In this document: positions 5,564 to 8,926 of the stretch, piece by piece
How the letters are laid out: each line of letters begins with the position of its first letter
Numbering within the stretch: the first letter of the stretch is position 1
Assembly: GCA_002700865.1 (NCBI GenBank)
Contig: PAFB01000050.1
Span: 1 to 8,926, forward strand
DNA length: 8,926 nt
Direction of reading: 5' to 3'
Source: Rhodospirillaceae bacterium
GTDB lineage: Bacteria; Pseudomonadota; Alphaproteobacteria; UBA7985
Made by a program: the position numbers and the translations under genes
Notes under the pieces: model-generated
Databases searched by the model: none
The model's input: only the letters and a program-made list of their open reading frames with translations
Told to the model about the DNA's origin: nothing

Positions 5564-8323
5564 CTAGTGGGCTTCCATCCAGTTCTCTGCAACACCGGCA
5601 TCGGCGATCAGCGGTACAGCCAGCTCGATGACGGGGCTACAGGCATTCTCCATCACCTCCCGCGCGACCGAAACCAGCTTTTCAGCCTCGTCTTCAGGTG
5701 CTTCAAAGATCAGCTCATCGTGCACCTGCAGCAGCATTTTCCCGCTCAGCCCCGCCTCGGTCAGCGCCTGCGGCATGCGCAGCATCGCGCGCTTGATGAT
5801 GTCGGCGGCGGTGCCTTGGATGGGGGCGTTGATGGCTTGACGTTCCGCAAAACCACGCTTGGCAAAATTCTTATCGGCAATCCCAGAAAGATGGATTTTG
5901 CGCCCAAACAGGGTCTGCACAAAGCCATGATCCCGCCCGAACAGCTTGGCCCGCTCCATGTACTCGCGAATACCGGGAAACCGCTGGAAATACTGGTCGA
6001 TGAAGTCCTTGGCCTCGGCGTTGGAAATCCCCAGATTGTTCGCCAGACCAAAGGCCGAAATGCCGTAGATGATGCCAAAATTGATCGCTTTGGCATTGCG
6101 CCGGACCATCGGGTCCATTCCCTCAATCGGCACGCCGAAAACCTGACTGGCGGTCATGGCGTGGATGTCGAGGCCGTCGCGGAAGGCTTGGCGCAGGGTC
6201 TCTTCTTCCGCCATATGCGCGGTCAGCCGAAGTTCGATCTGCGAATAGTCGATCGAGACAAGTTTGCAGCCCGGCTCAGCAATAAAGGCCGAGCGAATCT
6301 TGCGCCCCGCTTCTGTCCGCACGGGGATGTTCTGCAGGTTCGGATCAGTCGATGATAGCCGGCCAGTCTGGGCCCCTGTCATCGCGTAGGAGGTGTGAAC
6401 CCGCTTGGTGCGCGGATTGATCTGGGTCTGCAGGGCGTCGGTGTAGGTTGATTTGAGCTTGTTCACCTGCCGCCAGTCGAGGACACGCGCAGGCAGTTCA
6501 TGCCCCTGTGCTGCCAGGCCCTCAAGCACGTCAGCACCGGTGGAATAAGCCCCCGTTTTGCCCGTCTTCTTGCCCCCGGGCAGCCCCAGTTTGCCGAACA
6601 GGATTTCGCCCAGTTGCTTGGGCGAGCCAATGTTGAAGGTCTCGCCGGCGAGTTGATAAATCTCATCCTCAAGCCGTGCGCTGTCCTGACTGAATTCTGA
6701 GGACATGCGCGAGAGCACATGCGGATCAACCTTGATCCCTTCGCGCTCCATATCGGTGAGAATACCGATCAGGGGTCGCTCCATGGTTTCATAGAGCGTC
6801 GCCATCTTCTCCGGCACTAAGCGTGCCTTGAGCCGCCGATGCAACCGCATCGCGATATCGGCGTCTTCAGCGGCGTAATCGAGTGCTTTATCGAGCGTAA
6901 CATAGTCAAACGTCACCTGCGATTTACCCACGCCGGCAACTTCTTTGTAGGCGATAGTTTGATGCCCCAGCATGCGGGATGACAGCTCATCCAGACCGTG
7001 ATTGTGCTTACCACCATCGAGCACGAAGCTGAGCAGCATCGTATCGTCAACCGGCGCAACCTGAATGCCTGAATGCATCAGAACGGCGCGGTCATACTTG
7101 GCATTGTGCGCGATTTTCAGGACAGCGGGGCTTTCCAGCAGCGGTTTGAGGCGGGCAATGGCCTCGGCCATCGGGATTTGCGCGGGCGTTTCGCTGATGA
7201 GATCCTCCGCTTTGTGCGCCAGCGGGATATAGCAAGCCTCGCCCGGCTCAATGCACAGCGAGACCCCGACCAACTCGGCCTGCTGCTGGTCCAGCGAGGT
7301 CGTTTCTGTGTCAAAGGCCACCAACCGCGCCGCTGCCGCCCGGCTGATCCAACTTTCGAGCGCGTCGAGCGTGGTTACCAGTTCGTATTTGTTCTCAGTA
7401 ATCGGGATTTCTGGCTTTTCAGCGGGTGCTTCGACCACCTTCTGAACATCAACCTTCATGCCCATTTTCTGCGCGATAGACTTAAATTCCATCGTTTCGA
7501 GAAAGGCGCGCAAAGTGTCTGCGTCGTGAGGCTCGTGGCGCAGTTCTTCCAGATTGGGCAAATCCGGGACCGCCGTTTCCAACCGCACCAAGTCCCGCGA
7601 AACCCGCGCCAAATCAGCAAACTCGATCAGGTTTTCCCGTCGCTTGGTCTGCTTGATCTCAGCCGCGCGCGCCAGCAAGGTATCCAGATCACCATACTCG
7701 TTGATCAACAGCGCAGCCGTTTTGATGCCAATGCCGGGGACGCCCGGTACGTTGTCCACGCTATCACCCGCCAACGCCTGCACATCGACCACTCGCTCAG
7801 GCCCAACACCGAACTTTTCGACCACCTCGTCATGGCGCAAGGTTTTCTGCTTCATGGGGTCGAGCATGCAGACCCGGTCGTTGACCAGTTGCATCAGGTC
7901 CTTGTCAGACGACACCACAACGACGTCCAACCCGGCCTCTGCCCCCTGTTTGGCATAGGTGGCAATGATGTCGTCAGCCTCAAAGCCTTCGCGTTCGATG
8001 CAGGAGAGATTGAGCGCTCGGGTCGCGTCGCGGACCAGAGGAAATTGCGGTCGAAGGTCTTCGGGAGGGGCGTCGCGGTTGGCTTTGTACTGATCGTAAA
8101 TCTCGTTGCGGAAGGTCTCACCCTTGGCGTCAAAAATGACCGCGAAGTAGTCGTGGGCGCGGTCTTCGACCAACCGCAACATCATCGTCAAAAACCCCCG
8201 CACAGCCCCAACCGGTGTGCCATCCGATCGCGTCAGCGGCGGCAAAGCATGGTATGCACGAAAGATATAAGCCGATCCGTCAACCAGATAGAGAGTGCGC
8301 CCTGTGTTCGCGTTTTCGTTCAC
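5564..8323 (-). CDS. polA: DNA polymerase I
   Basis: This 919-residue enzyme fills gaps in repair and removes RNA primers from Okazaki fragments. All three domains are intact (numbering from GTG 8323). 5'-3' exonuclease: LVDGSAYIFRAYHALP near the N terminus, YKANRD (79-84), EADDI (115-119), SSDKD (138-142), GDSVDNVPG (186-194). 3'-5' exonuclease: DTE (338-340), NAKYD (407-411), YAAED (483-487), so proofreading residues are present. Polymerase: TGRLSS (653-658), motif A DYSQIELR (692-699), O-helix RRNAKAINFGIIYG (741-754, with the Phe as in E. coli), motif C QVHDEL (866-871). The GTG 8323 start puts the conserved LVDGSAY at the usual distance and has AAGGGA nine bases upstream. The frame stays open to 8482, but that extra 53-residue stretch reads as low-complexity antisense of the divergent gene. 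Stop TAG at 5566-5564. Confidence 0.97.
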   Translation of the reverse strand: MNENANTGRTLYLVDGSAYIFRAYHALPPLTRSDGTPVGAVRGFLTMMLRLVEDRAHDYFAVIFDAKGETFRNEIYDQYKANRDAPPEDLRPQFPLVRDATRALNLSCIEREGFEADDIIATYAKQGAEAGLDVVVVSSDKDLMQLVNDRVCMLDPMKQKTLRHDEVVEKFGVGPERVVDVQALAGDSVDNVPGVPGIGIKTAALLINEYGDLDTLLARAAEIKQTKRRENLIEFADLARVSRDLVRLETAVPDLPNLEELRHEPHDADTLRAFLETMEFKSIAQKMGMKVDVQKVVEAPAEKPEIPITENKYELVTTLDALESWISRAAAARLVAFDTETTSLDQQQAELVGVSLCIEPGEACYIPLAHKAEDLISETPAQIPMAEAIARLKPLLESPAVLKIAHNAKYDRAVLMHSGIQVAPVDDTMLLSFVLDGGKHNHGLDELSSRMLGHQTIAYKEVAGVGKSQVTFDYVTLDKALDYAAEDADIAMRLHRRLKARLVPEKMATLYETMERPLIGILTDMEREGIKVDPHVLSRMSSEFSQDSARLEDEIYQLAGETFNIGSPKQLGEILFGKLGLPGGKKTGKTGAYSTGADVLEGLAAQGHELPARVLDWRQVNKLKSTYTDALQTQINPRTKRVHTSYAMTGAQTGRLSSTDPNLQNIPVRTEAGRKIRSAFIAEPGCKLVSIDYSQIELRLTAHMAEEETLRQAFRDGLDIHAMTASQVFGVPIEGMDPMVRRNAKAINFGIIYGISAFGLANNLGISNAEAKDFIDQYFQRFPGIREYMERAKLFGRDHGFVQTLFGRKIHLSGIADKNFAKRGFAERQAINAPIQGTAADIIKRAMLRMPQALTEAGLSGKMLLQVHDELIFEAPEDEAEKLVSVAREVMENACSPVIELAVPLIADAGVAENWMEAH

Positions 8324-8834
8324 CGCTTTCCGTCCCTTTGGGTTAGTCGCGCCCACCCTAGCGTTTTGTTGCGGCCTCTGGCTAGCCGCAGCAGCACAGG
8401 CAGACACAGGTTCTGGGCTTAACGCGGCTCTGAAGGCGCAGTTTGGACCGCTTGAATGGCGGGACGAGCACCGCTTTCCCACCCAATGCGATCCCCTGCC
8501 CGCCCATCAACCCGCCCCGCTGGACGCCGCGAAGCTGGACGGTTTAACCTCGGGAGTGGCAGCGTTTATCACGGTGGAAGGCACTGTCGCGGGCATATTC
8601 GAAGGCCAACGGCGCTGGTTCATCAACTTTGGCGACGACTACCGCAGTGATTTTACCGTGTCACTGCAGGATCAGGCCCTGCGCATGGTCAAACGGCTTT
8701 GGCCAATCCCGGACAATTGGGTGGGACAGCGGGTCAGGGTGCAAGGCTTTGCGGACCTGTGGAATGGTGTGCTGATTGAATGGGACTTCCCCGCCCAGCT
8801 TTGCTTTATCGAACCCGTACCGTACAAATTGTGA
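8304..8834 (+). CDS. exported OB-like protein related to the C-terminal domain of thermonuclease-family proteins
   Basis: This is 176 residues from GTG 8304, with a weak GAGAG at 8290-8294, nine bases upstream. GTG 8295 would add three residues but has no spacing for a ribosome-binding site. The N terminus is a signal peptide: one Arg, hydrophobic stretch to about residue 30, Ala-Gln-Ala cleavage before Asp. There is no lipobox. Residues 88-168 (FITVEGTVAGIF, WFINFGDDYRSDFTV, GQRVRVQGFADLWNG) resemble the beta-rich segment behind the nuclease domain in many alphaproteobacterial thermonuclease-family proteins, from memory. The nuclease domain is absent. Two cysteines, near 62 and 167, could form a disulfide in the periplasm. 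Its start overlaps the divergent polA start by 20 bp. Function unknown. Confidence 0.75.
   Translation: MFAFSFTAFRPFGLVAPTLAFCCGLWLAAAAQADTGSGLNAALKAQFGPLEWRDEHRFPTQCDPLPAHQPAPLDAAKLDGLTSGVAAFITVEGTVAGIFEGQRRWFINFGDDYRSDFTVSLQDQALRMVKRLWPIPDNWVGQRVRVQGFADLWNGVLIEWDFPAQLCFIEPVPYKL
8333..8338 (-). promoter_or_regulatory. ribosome-binding site of polA
   Basis: AAGGGA reads on the minus strand nine bases before GTG 8323. It supports that start over the longer open frame beginning at 8482. The site lies inside the coding sequence of the divergent secreted protein. Confidence 0.55.
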
Positions 8835-8865
8835 AACTGCACAAGAACCCCTTCACACACACGCC

Positions 8866-8926
8866 ATGAACAACACGCACCAACCCGTCCTGACCATCAA
8901 CTTAAGCGCCATTGCTGAAAACTGGC
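8866..8926 (+). CDS. alr: alanine racemase, first 20 codons (cut by the window edge)
   Basis: The readable start is MNNTHQPVLTINLSAIAENW. Alanine racemases begin with this pattern: a short variable leader, then a hydrophobic strand (LTI-L) leading to A-x-x-NW, before the PLP lysine further in. The enzyme makes D-alanine for peptidoglycan. Only the N terminus is visible, so the PLP-binding lysine and catalytic tyrosine cannot be checked. It starts 31 bases after the OB-like gene on the same strand and may be co-transcribed. No strong ribosome-binding site is visible. Another fold III PLP enzyme is a less likely alternative. Confidence 0.65.
   Translation, partial: MNNTHQPVLTINLSAIAENW

Noticed and set aside
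5381..6355. 324-codon open frame on + opposite the methyltransferase start and the polA 3' end
   Set aside because: It spans two well-supported minus-strand genes and their gap, and has no motif or ribosome-binding site.
8314..8405. Cys-Cys in the signal peptide of the OB-like protein as a lipoprotein site
   Set aside because: The residue before the first Cys is Phe, which does not fit a lipobox, and a normal Ala-Gln-Ala cleavage site follows.
7073..8422. 449-codon open frame on + opposite the 5' half of polA
   Set aside because: It is antisense to conserved exonuclease motifs, has no recognisable domain and a composition typical of a shadow of a GC-rich gene (many Gln, Arg, His). polA fully explains the region.
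8324..8482. 53-residue N-terminal extension of polA
   Set aside because: The polA family begins a few residues before LVDGSAY, GTG 8323 has a ribosome-binding site, and the extension is antisense to the exported protein.

Overview
The window looks like ordinary chromosome from a moderately GC-rich alphaproteobacterium. The evidence is the alphaproteobacterial style of DNA polymerase I with all three domains, the alanine racemase start at the right edge, and a very large outer-membrane barrel gene of a type I associate with that class. I cannot name a genus. There are no tRNA or rRNA genes, IS elements, integrases or CRISPR arrays.

Left part (about 1-3957, + strand): one very large gene for a secreted outer-membrane beta-barrel protein with Ig-like periplasmic domains in front, about 1308 residues if intact. 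Two point lesions break it: a -1 frameshift near 1186-1195 and an in-frame TAA at 2419-2421. Everything else looks preserved, including the signal peptide, conserved motifs and the C-terminal Phe. It is therefore either a very young pseudogene or a good gene carrying two sequence errors. An intergenic stretch follows (3958-4286). It holds hairpins, a possible terminator, a 10-bp palindrome and two adjacent 12-bp tandem repeat arrays that run up to the next start codon.

Middle (4287-5518): a LysE/RhtB-family exporter on + converges on a METTL27-like SAM methyltransferase on -. Their stop codons share the tetranucleotide CTAG. The methyltransferase sits 45 bp downstream of polA on the same strand and is probably co-transcribed with it.

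Right part (5564-8926): polA on -, complete, with 5'-3' exonuclease, 3'-5' exonuclease and polymerase motifs intact. Its GTG start overlaps, head to head, the start of a divergent small secreted protein. That protein resembles the OB-like C-terminal domain of alphaproteobacterial thermonuclease-family proteins, but it has no nuclease domain. Thirty-one bases later the first 20 codons of a probable alr (alanine racemase) run off the window.

I see no clear new multi-gene system. The points most worth a second look are the doubly broken giant barrel gene, the ribosome-binding-site-bearing 12-bp repeats in front of the exporter, the 5'-5' overlap of polA with the exported OB-like protein, and that protein itself.
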